From Candidatus Methylomirabilota bacterium (GTDB taxonomy: Bacteria; Methylomirabilota; Methylomirabilia; Methylomirabilales; CSP1-5), in assembly GCA_027293415.1 (NCBI GenBank), contig JAPUFX010000003.1, positions 1-35,399 on the forward strand: 35,399 nt of DNA. The letters are read 5' to 3'. Under the pieces are notes generated by a model. It was given only the letters and a program-made list of their open reading frames with translations, did no database searches and was not told the origin of the DNA. Below, in pieces: positions 22,662 through 31,179 of this stretch (positions are counted from its first letter, which is position 1; each line of letters begins with the position of its first letter). The position numbers and the translations under genes were made by a program.

Positions 22662-24284
22662 CTACTTATCGGCCAGCCAGACGTCCCGCAAGTCCTGATT
22701 GAGGTAGTGGCTGGGGAGCTGGTTCCAGCCTCGTACCTTGGCCCAGTGGGGATTGATCTTGAACCACCAGAGGGTGGGAAACGTGTAGACCTTCTCGCTG
22801 AGCACTCGCTTCTCAAACTGGCGGATCAGCTTCATCCGCTCTTTCTTGCTCCTGGCGCGGCTCTGCTTTTCGTACAGCTTGTCCAAGACCGGATCCTCGT
22901 AGCGCGAGTAGTTGGCACCGCTTGTCCCCATGGAGAGGAACTTGGAGAGCTGAAGATCCGGCTCGTCCATAAAGCCGCACTCCCAGTCCATGATGGTCTG
23001 GAAGTTTCCCTTTTTCCGATCACCGAAGAACGGACCCTTTTCCAAGACCTTGAGCGAGACGTTGAGCCCGATCTTTCGCCACTGGTCGACGAGCCAGATT
23101 CCCATATGCTCATACGGCATCGGCAGGTCGCGATTCTTGAAGGTGAAAGAAAACCCCTCGGGAACTCCGGCCTCCTTGAGGAGGCGGCGGGCCTCCTTCC
23201 GGGCAGCCTTGATGTCCTTGCCGTAGCCGACGAGCCCCGTCAGCTCTGCCTCGGTCGCGGCAAATTCGGAGCCGGGGCGCATGATGCCTCCCACCGGCTT
23301 GATGATGGCGATCCTGGACAGGTACCGTGAAGCCTCCCAGCGGTCCAGGGCTAACGTCAGGGCCTTCCGGACCCGCACATCATTGAAAGGCTTCTTTTCG
23401 TTGTTAATGGCGACCGAGAGATAGCAGAGCCATGGGCCCTCCTGGACCCGGATCTTGTCTCCTAAGGCCCGGACCAGGTCGTCACGGCTCGAGGGAGGGA
23501 ACCCCCGGAACTCGATGAGGGCGCGCCCGCCCCGGACCGCGGCCACCCTGGCCGAGCTCGACTTAATGAAGATGGCCCTGTATCCGTCGAGGTAGGGCCG
23601 ACCCTTCACGAAGTAGTCCTCGTTCCTCTTGCCGATCCAGTGAGACCCTGGGACAAACTCCGCAAACTTGAAGGGGCCGGTCCCATTGATGTTCTTCTCA
23701 TACCAATGCGGATCCTTCGCGAGGATGTCCGCCTTGTAGATGAAGTTCCAAGGGGAGGCGAGATTCGCCAAGAAGGAGGGGGCTGCCCACTTCAGGCGAA
23801 ACACGACCGTCCGGGCGTCCGGCGCCTTCACCGACTCTACCACGAGATAGGCCCCCTTGCGGGCGCTCGATACGCCCGGGGGTGGGGAGATGATCTTGTC
23901 GTACGTGGCCTTGACGTCGCGGGCCGTGAGGAGGGATCCGTCGTGAAACTTGATCCCTTTCCGGATCTTGAAGGTGTATGTCTTCCCATCTTTGGAAATC
24001 TTCCAGCTTTCTGCCACGTCCCCGACGATCTTTGGGTAGTTCATCTGGTCGAACTTCAACAGCAGGCTGTAGTGAGGGGCCACCGGGTGAATCAGCGCAA
24101 AGGTGGTCTCCCGATGCCCATCAAAGGAGGGGGGGTCTTTCGGCACGGCAAAGTCCAGGCTCCCCCCATACCGGGGCTGCTCTGCTGCCATGGCCGCAGG
24201 AGCCATGACCAAGGCCAGCACAAACATGGCTGCGGATACGGCAGCGATACACCGGGTTCGGCGAGTAAAGGTTCTCCTCTTCAT
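22662..24284 (-). CDS. dppA: Extracellular solute-binding protein, family 5 (peptide type)
   Basis: 540 residues. A signal peptide of about 33 residues ends APAAMAAEQP. The mature protein follows the SBP_bac_5 pattern: RYGGSLDFAVPKDPPSFDGH, VGDVAESWKISKDGKTYTFK, IRKGIKFHDGSLLTARDVKA, INGTGPFKFAEFVPGSHW, FNDVRVRKALTLALDRWEAS and LLKEAGVPEGFSF. Lobe I, lobe II and the return to lobe I are all present, so it is full length. It captures a peptide or other ligand in the periplasm and delivers it to DppB-DppC. No N-terminal lipobox Cys is present. The ATG at 24284 has a perfect AAGGAGGTGA site. A sigma-70-type promoter lies about 115 bases upstream, and the gene leads the three-gene dpp unit. Confidence 0.93.
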   Translation of the reverse strand: MKRRTFTRRTRCIAAVSAAMFVLALVMAPAAMAAEQPRYGGSLDFAVPKDPPSFDGHRETTFALIHPVAPHYSLLLKFDQMNYPKIVGDVAESWKISKDGKTYTFKIRKGIKFHDGSLLTARDVKATYDKIISPPPGVSSARKGAYLVVESVKAPDARTVVFRLKWAAPSFLANLASPWNFIYKADILAKDPHWYEKNINGTGPFKFAEFVPGSHWIGKRNEDYFVKGRPYLDGYRAIFIKSSSARVAAVRGGRALIEFRGFPPSSRDDLVRALGDKIRVQEGPWLCYLSVAINNEKKPFNDVRVRKALTLALDRWEASRYLSRIAIIKPVGGIMRPGSEFAATEAELTGLVGYGKDIKAARKEARRLLKEAGVPEGFSFTFKNRDLPMPYEHMGIWLVDQWRKIGLNVSLKVLEKGPFFGDRKKGNFQTIMDWECGFMDEPDLQLSKFLSMGTSGANYSRYEDPVLDKLYEKQSRARSKKERMKLIRQFEKRVLSEKVYTFPTLWWFKINPHWAKVRGWNQLPSHYLNQDLRDVWLADK

Positions 24285-24395
24285 GCTTCACCTCCTTGCC
24301 AAGAGTTCCCTTCTGATATGAAATGAAAATGCTGATCCGGGGTGTCGACTGCCCCGGGCTCTCGCGCAGAGGACCCTGGTGGGGCGGGGGAGTAG

Positions 24396-24423
24396 CCTAT
24401 ACAGGATCCCCCATACCTGTCAA
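24396..24423 (-). promoter_or_regulatory. Promoter of the dppA-dppB-dppC unit
   Basis: Minus-strand TTGACA (24423-24418, 6/6), a 16-base spacer and TATAGG (24401-24396, 4/6). The -35 region is part of the 13-base sequence CTTGACAGGTATG, which recurs exactly in the phasin promoter. Confidence 0.65.
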
Positions 24424-24569
24424 GATGAAACCCTCGACCTCTGTTTTTACAGAGCATTAGGAGGCAATGGACCGAAACTTCAAGAAGGAAGAGCGGCGCG
24501 CTCTTACGGTCTGAGAGGCCTGCGGGACGGATGACCGCCGGACAGAGGAAGGCATGAAGAGGGAGTGTT
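24424..24569. other. Intergenic stretch between the dppA promoter and the phasin terminator
   Basis: About 145 bases with no credible gene. There is a run GGAAGAGCGGCGCGCTCTTACG with a small GAGC/GCTC inverted repeat near 24490-24507, but no clear function. Confidence 0.3.
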
Positions 24570-24605
24570 TAAAAGAGAAAGGCCCCGTCAATTGACGGGG
24601 CCTTT
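24570..24605 (-). terminator. Terminator of the phasin-like gene, a perfect 28-bp palindrome
   Basis: Bases 24578-24605 are a perfect palindrome (AAAGGCCCCGTCAA and its complement), followed on the minus strand by CTCTTTTA. It begins 17 bases after the phasin stop. Confidence 0.85.
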
Positions 24606-24622
24606 GGCAAAGCAGGCTGGCC

Positions 24623-25090
24623 TTAGTTCTTGAGGCCGTAAAGGGCGAGGATCTTTTCGGTATACTTCGTCAGGCTCTCCCGGGTCTCCTTGCCGGCCTT
24701 CTCCAGAAGATTTTGAAGGTTCCCGGTGAACCGGGTCAGGGCCTCCAGCTGGGCATCCCCGAGGTTCGTGAACTTTTCTCCCTCCCCCCAGTAGAGGCTC
24801 ACCACTTTTTGGGGAAAAGCCATCGGATCCTTCGGAAATTCCTGAGCCACAGCCCACTGACGGTTCAAGACGTCCCTGGCCTCTTCAGACGCGCGCCGGA
24901 TCGTTCCCTGGACCTCGTCCAGATACTGAACGCCTTCCCGCGCGATGGCGGCGTTGGCATCGACCGTCCGGCCCGAGACGTCCCGCTGGACCTCGCCAGC
25001 CAGGGATAAGGCCCCCAGCGCTTTATCAACTGTCTCGGTCCACGCCTCATTCGCCTTGGTGCTGATCTCTGTGAAATCGGGCTGATTCAT
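24623..25090 (-). CDS. Phasin-like protein (PHA granule-associated type)
   Basis: 155 residues, hydrophilic and almost wholly helical, with amphipathic heptad-like stretches: TKANEAWTETVDKALGALSL, AREGVQYLDEVQGTIRRASE and GDAQLEALTRFTGNLQNLLE. Composition, length and the F-x-x-x-x-x-L-A-L-like helical pattern fit phasin-family proteins that coat polyhydroxyalkanoate granules, but no PHA synthase is in the window, so a generic phasin-like stress or membrane-surface protein is possible. The ATG at 25090 has GGAGG seven to eight bases upstream. A near-consensus promoter and a perfect terminator make it a single-gene, probably highly expressed, unit. Confidence 0.65.
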   Translation of the reverse strand: MNQPDFTEISTKANEAWTETVDKALGALSLAGEVQRDVSGRTVDANAAIAREGVQYLDEVQGTIRRASEEARDVLNRQWAVAQEFPKDPMAFPQKVVSLYWGEGEKFTNLGDAQLEALTRFTGNLQNLLEKAGKETRESLTKYTEKILALYGLKN

Positions 25091-25163
25091 AACATCCCTC
25101 CTTACCTTACGTTATCAGTGTTTACCCATAATCTCTTCTTGGCCAACCCAAGAGGATCAGGAC

Positions 25164-25205
25164 GTTCTGTTAGGGAATATAACACCCTGCGTCATACCTG
25201 TCAAG
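25164..25205 (-). promoter_or_regulatory. Near-consensus promoter of the phasin-like gene
   Basis: Minus-strand TTGACA, a 17-base spacer (GGTATGACGCAGGGTGT) and TATATT give 6/6 and 5/6 matches, with an A-rich tract directly upstream of the -35 box that could act as an UP element. This is the best promoter in the window. Confidence 0.85.
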
Positions 25206-25218
25206 TATTTTTTGCGTT

Positions 25219-25237
25219 GCATTATAAAAAATAATGC
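25219..25237. other. AT-rich hairpin upstream of the phasin promoter
   Basis: GCATTAT (25219-25225) and ATAATGC (25231-25237) form a perfect 7-bp inverted repeat around AAAAA. It could be a weak terminator of the mrp operon or an operator for the phasin promoter; the sequence does not decide. Confidence 0.4.
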
Positions 25238-25348
25238 TGTGAGCCAATTAATTGATTTTAAAGCATTTTGCTGGATGTATGGATGCGAGAGACACCTTGG
25301 GGAGGACAAGACAGGTCTCGGATGAGAGAGGCGTATTGGGAAGGTGCG

Positions 25349-25717
25349 TCACCGAGCGCGGGAGTCCTGCTCGGCCGCGTAGGCGGATGGCTCCACAGCT
25401 TCCCTCAGGTCATCCGCGACCATCCGATCGGCGGCCAGCGGAACCCGACCCCGATAGGCGGCCCGAGCGATCATATGAGCCCCGACGGGCGCGGTGAGCA
25501 GCAGAAAACACAAAGCCAGCAACGCCTTGAGGCCGATGGGAGAGTTTCCGTACTTGACCGTGGCGGCGAGAAAAATACTACAAGCCCCAAGCGTGGTGGT
25601 TTTCGTGGTGGCATGCATCCGGCACAGCACATCGGGAAACCGGATGAGACCAATGGAGCCGGCCGCCAGAAAGAAAGTCCCGATCAGAATCAGGATCCCC
25701 GCAACGACGTCAACCAA
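25349..25717 (-). CDS. mrpG: Mrp-type Na+/H+ antiporter subunit G
   Basis: 122 residues with three transmembrane helices. The family signature IRFPDVLCRMHATTKTTTLG follows TM1 (ILILIGTFFLAAGSIGLI), and TM2-TM3 (LKALLALCFLLLTAPVGAHM) include the usual TAPVGAHMIARAAY. It is a small accessory subunit of the MrpA-G proton antiporter in the inner membrane. The start appears to be TTG 25717, overlapping the mrpF end by eight bases, with GGGGGAT upstream; no ATG or GTG is available at the right place. The C-terminal 30 residues are hydrophilic. Confidence 0.92.
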   Translation of the reverse strand: MVDVVAGILILIGTFFLAAGSIGLIRFPDVLCRMHATTKTTTLGACSIFLAATVKYGNSPIGLKALLALCFLLLTAPVGAHMIARAAYRGRVPLAADRMVADDLREAVEPSAYAAEQDSRAR

Positions 25718-25976
25718 CGATATCCCCCTTTTTGATGTACTTCGCTATAGCCATAGTTCCCACAAATCCCAGGATCGCCAGGACCAGGACGACATCGATG
25801 AGTTCGACCAAGCCATCCCGAATGACCAGCAGCACGACGACGACGGCCAGGTTTGTAGAGAAGGCATCAAAGGCAACCACCCGATCAGGGACCGAGGGGC
25901 CTATCACAATGCGGTAGAGACACAGAAGAGTCGAGCAGGCCGCCACCAGGAGTGCTCCGTTCACGAGAAGTGTCAT
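25710..25976 (-). CDS. mrpF: Mrp-type Na+/H+ antiporter subunit F
   Basis: 88 residues, three transmembrane helices. Motifs YRIVIGPSVPDRVVAFDAFS and VELIDVVLVLAILGFVGTMA are typical of MrpF/MnhF/PhaF. The ATG at 25976 shares its A with the TGA of mrpE (TGATG), so translation is coupled. A longer open frame in this register reaches back to 26453 but lies inside mrpE and was discarded. Confidence 0.93.
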   Translation of the reverse strand: MTLLVNGALLVAACSTLLCLYRIVIGPSVPDRVVAFDAFSTNLAVVVVLLVIRDGLVELIDVVLVLAILGFVGTMAIAKYIKKGDIVG

Positions 25977-26470
25977 CAGTCTGCTACCTCCACTGTGTAA
26001 TCTTCCAGACCCCGCCGGATCCCCTCCCGCACCTCCTCCGGGTGGGCAATGTCCAGCGTATGGATGTAGAGGGTCCGTCCATCCGGAGCGACATCCATCG
26101 TGAGGGTCCCGGGCGTGAGCGTAATGCTGTTGGCCAACAGCGTGGTCCCGAGAGGGCTCCGGTGACGGGTCGCAAAGGCAATAATCCCCGGACGGATCGG
26201 CATCTTGGGATGGAGCGCCATATAGACCACCTGCAGATTCGCCTTGAGCAGCTCGTACAGGAAGTGCGCGAGGTAGCGGAGGAAGGCCGGGATCTTCCGG
26301 AACAGACGGAGTGGAGACGGACTCCACGGAAAGAACGGGCGAAACAGCACGAGGGTGAGTGTCCCCATCAGCAATCCCATGAGGAAGTTGGCCAAGGTTA
26401 TCGCCCCGCTCAGAAAGCACCACACCACGGCGAGCACGAGGGTGAGCATCCAAAGTTTGCGCTCTTTCAT
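25976..26470 (-). CDS. mrpE: Mrp-type Na+/H+ antiporter subunit E
   Basis: 164 residues. Two N-terminal transmembrane helices (about 8-25 and 28-45) are followed by a cytosolic domain with the family motifs LLKANLQVVYMALHP, LANSITLTPGTLTMDVAPDG and LYIHTLDIAHPEEV. MrpE is needed for assembly and activity of the antiporter complex. It overlaps mrpD by four bases (ATGA) and mrpF by one base. Confidence 0.94.
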   Translation of the reverse strand: MKERKLWMLTLVLAVVWCFLSGAITLANFLMGLLMGTLTLVLFRPFFPWSPSPLRLFRKIPAFLRYLAHFLYELLKANLQVVYMALHPKMPIRPGIIAFATRHRSPLGTTLLANSITLTPGTLTMDVAPDGRTLYIHTLDIAHPEEVREGIRRGLEDYTVEVAD

Positions 26471-27978
26471 TGCGGCTCCACAGTGGAGGCTGTCACAGGC
26501 GGCACCTCCCGAAAAACGGCCGTGACGTAGGCCTCCGGCTGCCTCAGTTGAGCTTCCACGGCTCGCAGAAAATCGACCAGGGGGTTGAGAAATATTGTGC
26601 CGACCAGGATGACCCCGGCCAAGACAAGTCCCGATCCTTTCATGAGCCGAGGGGCCGGGTGGAGAGCGCGTCCGCTGCCTTCACGCCAAAAGATCTGTTG
26701 CCAGGCAGCAAAGAGATACCAGAGGGTCACGATGGCCAAGCCTGCCGCCAACGCCGCGAGGAATCCGTGCCCCGACTCGAGTGCGGCCTGGATGAGAAGA
26801 AACTTGGCGAAAAAGCCGAGGAGGGGGGGGACTCCGGCAATGCCCATAGTCCCGATCAGAAAAGCACCTGCCGTCCAGGGCATCTGCCGGGCAAGTCCCC
26901 CCATGCCTCCCATCTCCCTCGTCCCCGTCGCCTCAATGACAACCCCTGCCGTGAGGAAGAGCATCGCCTTGGACAGGGCGTGATTCACGATAAAGAGGAG
27001 TGTACTCAGGAGGGCGAGGGGGGTTCCGATCCCGAGGCCCAAGATGATGTAACCCATCTGGCTCACGCTCGAATACGCCAGGAGGCGCTTGACGTCCGAC
27101 TGGGCGAGGGCTCCACAAGCCCCCACCACCATAGTGACCGCCGCAAGGGCCAAAATCCACTCCTGCGCGTCGGGCCGGAGGGGGACAAAGATCACACTGG
27201 AAACTCGGAGAATACTGTATGCGCCCACCTTGATCAGGACGCCGGAAAGCATGGCACTGATCGGGGTCGGGGCACTCGAGTGGGCGTCAGGCAGCCAGAA
27301 GTAAAACGGAAACATTGATGCCTTTACCCCGAAGACCGCGATGAAGAGGAGGAAGATGGTGGGGAGGGGGCCCGGCTCCTGAAGCCCCCCGATCTTGAGA
27401 CTGAGATCGGCCATGTTCAAGGTTCCCATGACGCCGTACAGCCCGCCCACCGCCAATAAAAACACCGCAGAGGCAATGAGGTTGATGGTGGCGTATTTGA
27501 GCGAGGCCTCGAGCTGATAGTCCTCACCACCAAAGGCCACCAGGGCGTAGGAGGAGATCAAGAGAATTTCGAAGAAGACAAACAGGTTGAAGATGTCCCC
27601 GGTGAGGAAGGCACCATAGATGCCCATCATGAGCAGATGGAAGAGAGGATGGTACGCGAGCCGCTGCCCCTCTTCGTCAACGTATCCCACGGAGTAGCAG
27701 AGGGCGACCAGAGCCACACCGCTCGACAGGAGGACCATCCCGCTGCTTAAGAGATCCGCCACCAGGATGATGCCGAAGGGGGGAGACCAGCTGCCCATGA
27801 CGTGGACCACGGTTCCCCAGCTCCAGACGGTCCTGAGGAGGAGGAGGGCGCTGGCGAATGTGGCCCCCCCTCCGACCAGGCTCGCCAGGATCTTTCCGCG
27901 AAGGGACCGTCCGAGAAAGATCGTAACGATGGCGGTCGCCAAGGGAATCAAAACGGGGAGGACCACCAGCATTTTCAT
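26467..27978 (-). CDS. mrpD: Mrp-type Na+/H+ antiporter subunit D
   Basis: 503 residues, about 14 transmembrane helices, related to complex I NuoM/NuoN. Key residues for proton translocation are visible: Glu137 in FVFFEILLISSYAL and Lys219 in FGVKASMFPFYFWLPDAHSS. DVKRLLAYSSVSQMGYIILG is the conserved helix with the broken segment. It is one of the two proton-pumping-like subunits of the Mrp complex. The ATG at 27978 overlaps the mrpC stop (ATGA). Confidence 0.96.
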   Translation of the reverse strand: MKMLVVLPVLIPLATAIVTIFLGRSLRGKILASLVGGGATFASALLLLRTVWSWGTVVHVMGSWSPPFGIILVADLLSSGMVLLSSGVALVALCYSVGYVDEEGQRLAYHPLFHLLMMGIYGAFLTGDIFNLFVFFEILLISSYALVAFGGEDYQLEASLKYATINLIASAVFLLAVGGLYGVMGTLNMADLSLKIGGLQEPGPLPTIFLLFIAVFGVKASMFPFYFWLPDAHSSAPTPISAMLSGVLIKVGAYSILRVSSVIFVPLRPDAQEWILALAAVTMVVGACGALAQSDVKRLLAYSSVSQMGYIILGLGIGTPLALLSTLLFIVNHALSKAMLFLTAGVVIEATGTREMGGMGGLARQMPWTAGAFLIGTMGIAGVPPLLGFFAKFLLIQAALESGHGFLAALAAGLAIVTLWYLFAAWQQIFWREGSGRALHPAPRLMKGSGLVLAGVILVGTIFLNPLVDFLRAVEAQLRQPEAYVTAVFREVPPVTASTVEPQ

Positions 27979-28310
27979 CCTCGAAGTCTCCGGATTTGAT
28001 CCATGTCAACGGTTCCCGTCCGCTGATAGAGACGGTACAGGAGGACCACCATAAAGGCGGTCACCCCGAAGCTGATCACGATGGCGGTGAGGACCAGCGC
28101 CTGCGGTAACGGATCGACGTACAACCCGCCGCCAGGCCCGATGATGGGCGGACGATTTCCGGCAAAGCCCCCAGAAGTAACGAGCAAGAGATTTGCCGCG
28201 TGAGAGATGAGGGAGAGACCAATGATGACCTTCAGCGCATTGCGACGGAGGACGAGGAACGCCCCGGTCCCGAAGAGGACCCCAATAGTAATGGCAAGTA
28301 AGGTCGTCAC
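27975..28310 (-). CDS. mrpC: Mrp-type Na+/H+ antiporter subunit C
   Basis: 111 residues, three transmembrane helices, homologous to complex I NuoK. The motifs LRRNALKVIIGLSLISHAAN and VDPLPQALVLTAIVISFGVT are diagnostic. The start is GTG 28310, overlapping the mrpB stop as GTGA. It is an essential membrane subunit of the antiporter. Confidence 0.95.
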   Translation of the reverse strand: MTTLLAITIGVLFGTGAFLVLRRNALKVIIGLSLISHAANLLLVTSGGFAGNRPPIIGPGGGLYVDPLPQALVLTAIVISFGVTAFMVVLLYRLYQRTGTVDMDQIRRLRG

Positions 28311-28735
28311 GCCGTCTCCCTTCCCAGCAGCGATATGACGGTCAAGGTGACCCCGACTACGATGAAGTACACCCCTACATCAAAGACGAAGGCCGAAACA
28401 ACCTCGACTTCCCCGAAGATGGGGAGATGCAGGTGCAGGATGCCGCTCTTGAGAAATCCCCATCCCAAAAAAAGGCTGCCCAGGCCGGTGCCGAGCGCGA
28501 GGGTCAGCCCGAGGGCCACCAGGCCGAGATAGCTGGACGGGGTAACGCGTTGCACTTCCCGCATCCCAAACACGATGTACTGTAACACCAGGGCCGCCGC
28601 GGTCATGAGGCCGGCGATGAACCCTCCCCCCGGATTATTGTGGCCCGCCAAGAGGAGATACAGCGAAAAGAGGAAGATGACGGGAAAGGACCACTGGGTG
28701 ATCGTCTCGGCAATGACCGTCGTTGGCCGCGTCAT
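28307..28735 (-). CDS. mrpB: Mrp-type Na+/H+ antiporter subunit B
   Basis: 142 residues, four transmembrane helices, with the family sequence LAGHNNPGGGFIAGLMTAAA and VFDVGVYFIVVGVTLTVISL. Here MrpB is a separate protein and not fused to MrpA. The ATG at 28735 overlaps the mrpA stop (ATGA). Confidence 0.95.
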   Translation of the reverse strand: MTRPTTVIAETITQWSFPVIFLFSLYLLLAGHNNPGGGFIAGLMTAAALVLQYIVFGMREVQRVTPSSYLGLVALGLTLALGTGLGSLFLGWGFLKSGILHLHLPIFGEVEVVSAFVFDVGVYFIVVGVTLTVISLLGRETA

Positions 28736-31035
28736 CGCGTATCCTTTCTGCTGAGCAGGGTGAAGACACCCAGAAGAGCGATGGCCAAGACCGTAACCTC
28801 CCCCAGGGTGTCGTATCCGCGGAAGTCGATGAGGATCACATTGACCACGTTTCTGCCGCCTCCCCCAGGGACACTTTCACGGAGAAAGAACTCTGCGATC
28901 GAAGGGAAATACCCTTGGCCGGCGGTGGCCAAAACGACCGCCGTCACCGCGCCACCCACCACGGTGGCCAAAAGTCCGTCCCGCAGCAGGCGACCGCGAG
29001 AGGCCTGTTCCGGAATAAACGGAGGAAGACGATAGATCACCAACAGAAAAAGGACGAGGGAGGCGGTCTCGATGAGGATCTGGGTGAGAGCGAGGTCCGG
29101 GGCGTACAGGAGGATGAAGAGAATCCCCACAAGAAATCCCACCCCTCCGAGCAGAATTACCGCGGGGAGTGGTCGAGGAGCGAAGACCACTGCAATGCTG
29201 GCCACGACCGTCAGGATGAGCAGGATCCCCTCGTAGGAGAGGACCGATCGCGCCTCTACAGGGATGAGGGAGACCCGATTCCAAATGAAGGTGGAGAGGA
29301 CGACCAGGCTCAGAAAGGAGAGAATCCAGAGCAGGTATTGTCTGAGAAAGCCCGATTGGAGCCAGAGCGAAACGTCCCTCCCCGACCGCGACAGGACCTG
29401 GAGACTGCCTTTGTAGGTGCTCTCCAGGCTGAGCCGGGAAAAAACATCTCCCTGCCACCGCTGGATCCCCAACCATGCGGGATAGAGGATGAGGCCGGCC
29501 GCAATGGTGATGACACTCATCAGCAGGGGTGCTCCGAAGCCGTGCCAGAGGGCTAAGTCGACGTGTACGTTTTGCCTGAGAATGCCAGAAGCCATAGGCT
29601 CGAGGAGGAAGTGATCCGCGGGAGCCGGCCAAAGCCCGAGGAAGGGATTGAGCGCGGCCAGAATGAACGGCGACCACCGCATCCCCAGCGGAGCCTCGTG
29701 GGGATGTTTGGGGGGATGCCCGGGCTCCCCGAAGAAGACCCCATAGACGAGCCGCAACGAATACGCAAACGTGAAGGCCGATCCTGCCACCGCGAGGACA
29801 GGCAACAGGACCCGCTCCGCACCGCCGGTCACGTCCAGCGTGGCCGCATAAAAGAGCTCCTTGCTCACAAAGCCCCCAAAGGGCGGCAAGCCAGCCATGG
29901 CGGCCGCCGAGACCAGGGTAAAAACCGCTGTCCAGGGCATCGCCCGCCACAGGCCTCCCAACTGGCTCAACCGTCTCGTCCCGGTTTCATGTTCCACCAT
30001 TCCCACGCACAGGAACAAGGCTGCCTTAAAGGCCGCGTGGTTCATGAGGTGGAAGGACCCCGCCACCACCCCCTGGCGGGTCCCCAGGCCGTACAGCGCC
30101 ATAATCAGCCCCAGCTGGCTCACCGTGGAGTACGCCAGCATGGCCTTCAAATCGTCCTGGGCTAACGCCAAGAATCCCCCGACACACAGGGTAAGGATGC
30201 CGACCCCTCCGACCAGGTACAGCCATGCCTCGGTCCCCGAAAGGGCCGGATGCAGGCGCGCCACGAGGTACAGACCGGCCTTGACCATCGTCGCGGAGTG
30301 CAGATACGCACTCACCGGCGTCGGGGCTTCCATGGCGTTGGGGAGCCAGATATGAAAGGGGGTCTGGGCCGACTTGGTCATGCATCCGAGGAACACCAGA
30401 CCGAGGATGGGCAGATAGAGGGGGCTGGCGCGGATGATGTCGCCTTGGCTCAGGACCGACTGTATGTCCCAGGATCCGGTGACCTGATGCAAGAGGATGA
30501 ACCCGATGAGCATGGCCATCCCGCCGCCCGCGGTGATCAGGAGGGCCTGGGTCGCTCCGTAGCGTGAGGCCTCTCGGTGGTCCCAGAACCCAATGAGGAA
30601 GAATGAAGAGAGGCTGGTCAGCTCCCAGAAGACAAACAGGGCAATCAGGTTGTCAGTCAGGACCACCCCCAACATGGAGCCCATGAAGAGCAGCATGTAG
30701 GTGAAGAACTTCCCGTGCTCCTCGCGCGGGTCCAGGTAAAAGCGGCCGTAGGCCATGATGAGACACCCGGCGAAGGAGATGAGGAGGGCAAAGAAGAGGC
30801 TCAGCCCGTCCACCATCAGCGTGAGGTTGGCGTCGAGAAGGGGGACCCAGCGAAGCGTGTATGTGAGGGTCGTTCCGTGGAGTACGTCGGGGAGCAGAGA
30901 GAGCAGCGCCAGGGTATTTCCTAAGGCGACCCCAGCGGCCCACCACCCGGTCCGCGTTCCCAAGACCCGCGCAACAAGAGGGGTCAGGGCCGCGGCGAAA
31001 AATGGGCAAAGGAGGACGACCAGCAGCAGAATCAC
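28732..31035 (-). CDS. mrpA: Mrp-type Na+/H+ antiporter subunit A
   Basis: 767 residues, the largest subunit, about 20 helices. The NuoL-like N-terminal two thirds contains Glu138 in FVFWELTSLSSFFLIGFWDH, Lys221 in CMTKSAQTPFHIWLPNAMEA and Lys252 in ATMVKAGLYLVARLHP. DDLKAMLAYSTVSQLGLIMA is the broken-helix region. The C-terminal part carries the MbhD/MbhE-like segments (LALTQILIETASLVLFLLVI and FRGYDTLGEVTVLAIALLGV). The complex exchanges cytoplasmic Na+ for external H+ and supports growth at high pH or salt. The start is GTG 31035 with GGAGG five bases upstream; a 33-codon open frame ends on it (GTGA). It heads a complete mrpABCDEFG operon. Confidence 0.97.
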   Translation of the reverse strand: MILLLVVLLCPFFAAALTPLVARVLGTRTGWWAAGVALGNTLALLSLLPDVLHGTTLTYTLRWVPLLDANLTLMVDGLSLFFALLISFAGCLIMAYGRFYLDPREEHGKFFTYMLLFMGSMLGVVLTDNLIALFVFWELTSLSSFFLIGFWDHREASRYGATQALLITAGGGMAMLIGFILLHQVTGSWDIQSVLSQGDIIRASPLYLPILGLVFLGCMTKSAQTPFHIWLPNAMEAPTPVSAYLHSATMVKAGLYLVARLHPALSGTEAWLYLVGGVGILTLCVGGFLALAQDDLKAMLAYSTVSQLGLIMALYGLGTRQGVVAGSFHLMNHAAFKAALFLCVGMVEHETGTRRLSQLGGLWRAMPWTAVFTLVSAAAMAGLPPFGGFVSKELFYAATLDVTGGAERVLLPVLAVAGSAFTFAYSLRLVYGVFFGEPGHPPKHPHEAPLGMRWSPFILAALNPFLGLWPAPADHFLLEPMASGILRQNVHVDLALWHGFGAPLLMSVITIAAGLILYPAWLGIQRWQGDVFSRLSLESTYKGSLQVLSRSGRDVSLWLQSGFLRQYLLWILSFLSLVVLSTFIWNRVSLIPVEARSVLSYEGILLILTVVASIAVVFAPRPLPAVILLGGVGFLVGILFILLYAPDLALTQILIETASLVLFLLVIYRLPPFIPEQASRGRLLRDGLLATVVGGAVTAVVLATAGQGYFPSIAEFFLRESVPGGGGRNVVNVILIDFRGYDTLGEVTVLAIALLGVFTLLSRKDTR

Positions 31036-31133
31036 CAGGTCCTCCGGGGTGTAAGGTCCACGTCGATGTGTACCAACCCCTCGAACCGGGTCGGCAGACG
31101 ACGAATATCGAGAGGCGTGTGGGATACCCGCAT
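31032..31133 (-). CDS. Possible 33-residue leader peptide coupled to mrpA
   Basis: An open frame starting at ATG 31133 ends with TGA 31034-31032 that overlaps the mrpA GTG as GTGA. The peptide (MRVSHTPLDIRRLPTRF and so on, ending PRRTW) is basic and matches nothing I know. There is no strong ribosome-binding site at its own ATG. It may be a chance frame; the coupling geometry, which matches the other mrp junctions, is the only argument for it. Confidence 0.25.
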   Translation of the reverse strand: MRVSHTPLDIRRLPTRFEGLVHIDVDLTPRRTW

Positions 31134-31179
31134 GCCGCTACGTCATCCGTGTCTCGTGTGATCTAGGAATTTCGCCCCA

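Noticed and set aside
24424-24569. tRNA or small RNA gene in the dppA-phasin gap
   Set aside because: No cloverleaf, T-loop GTTCGA-type sequence or paired promoter and terminator could be assembled.
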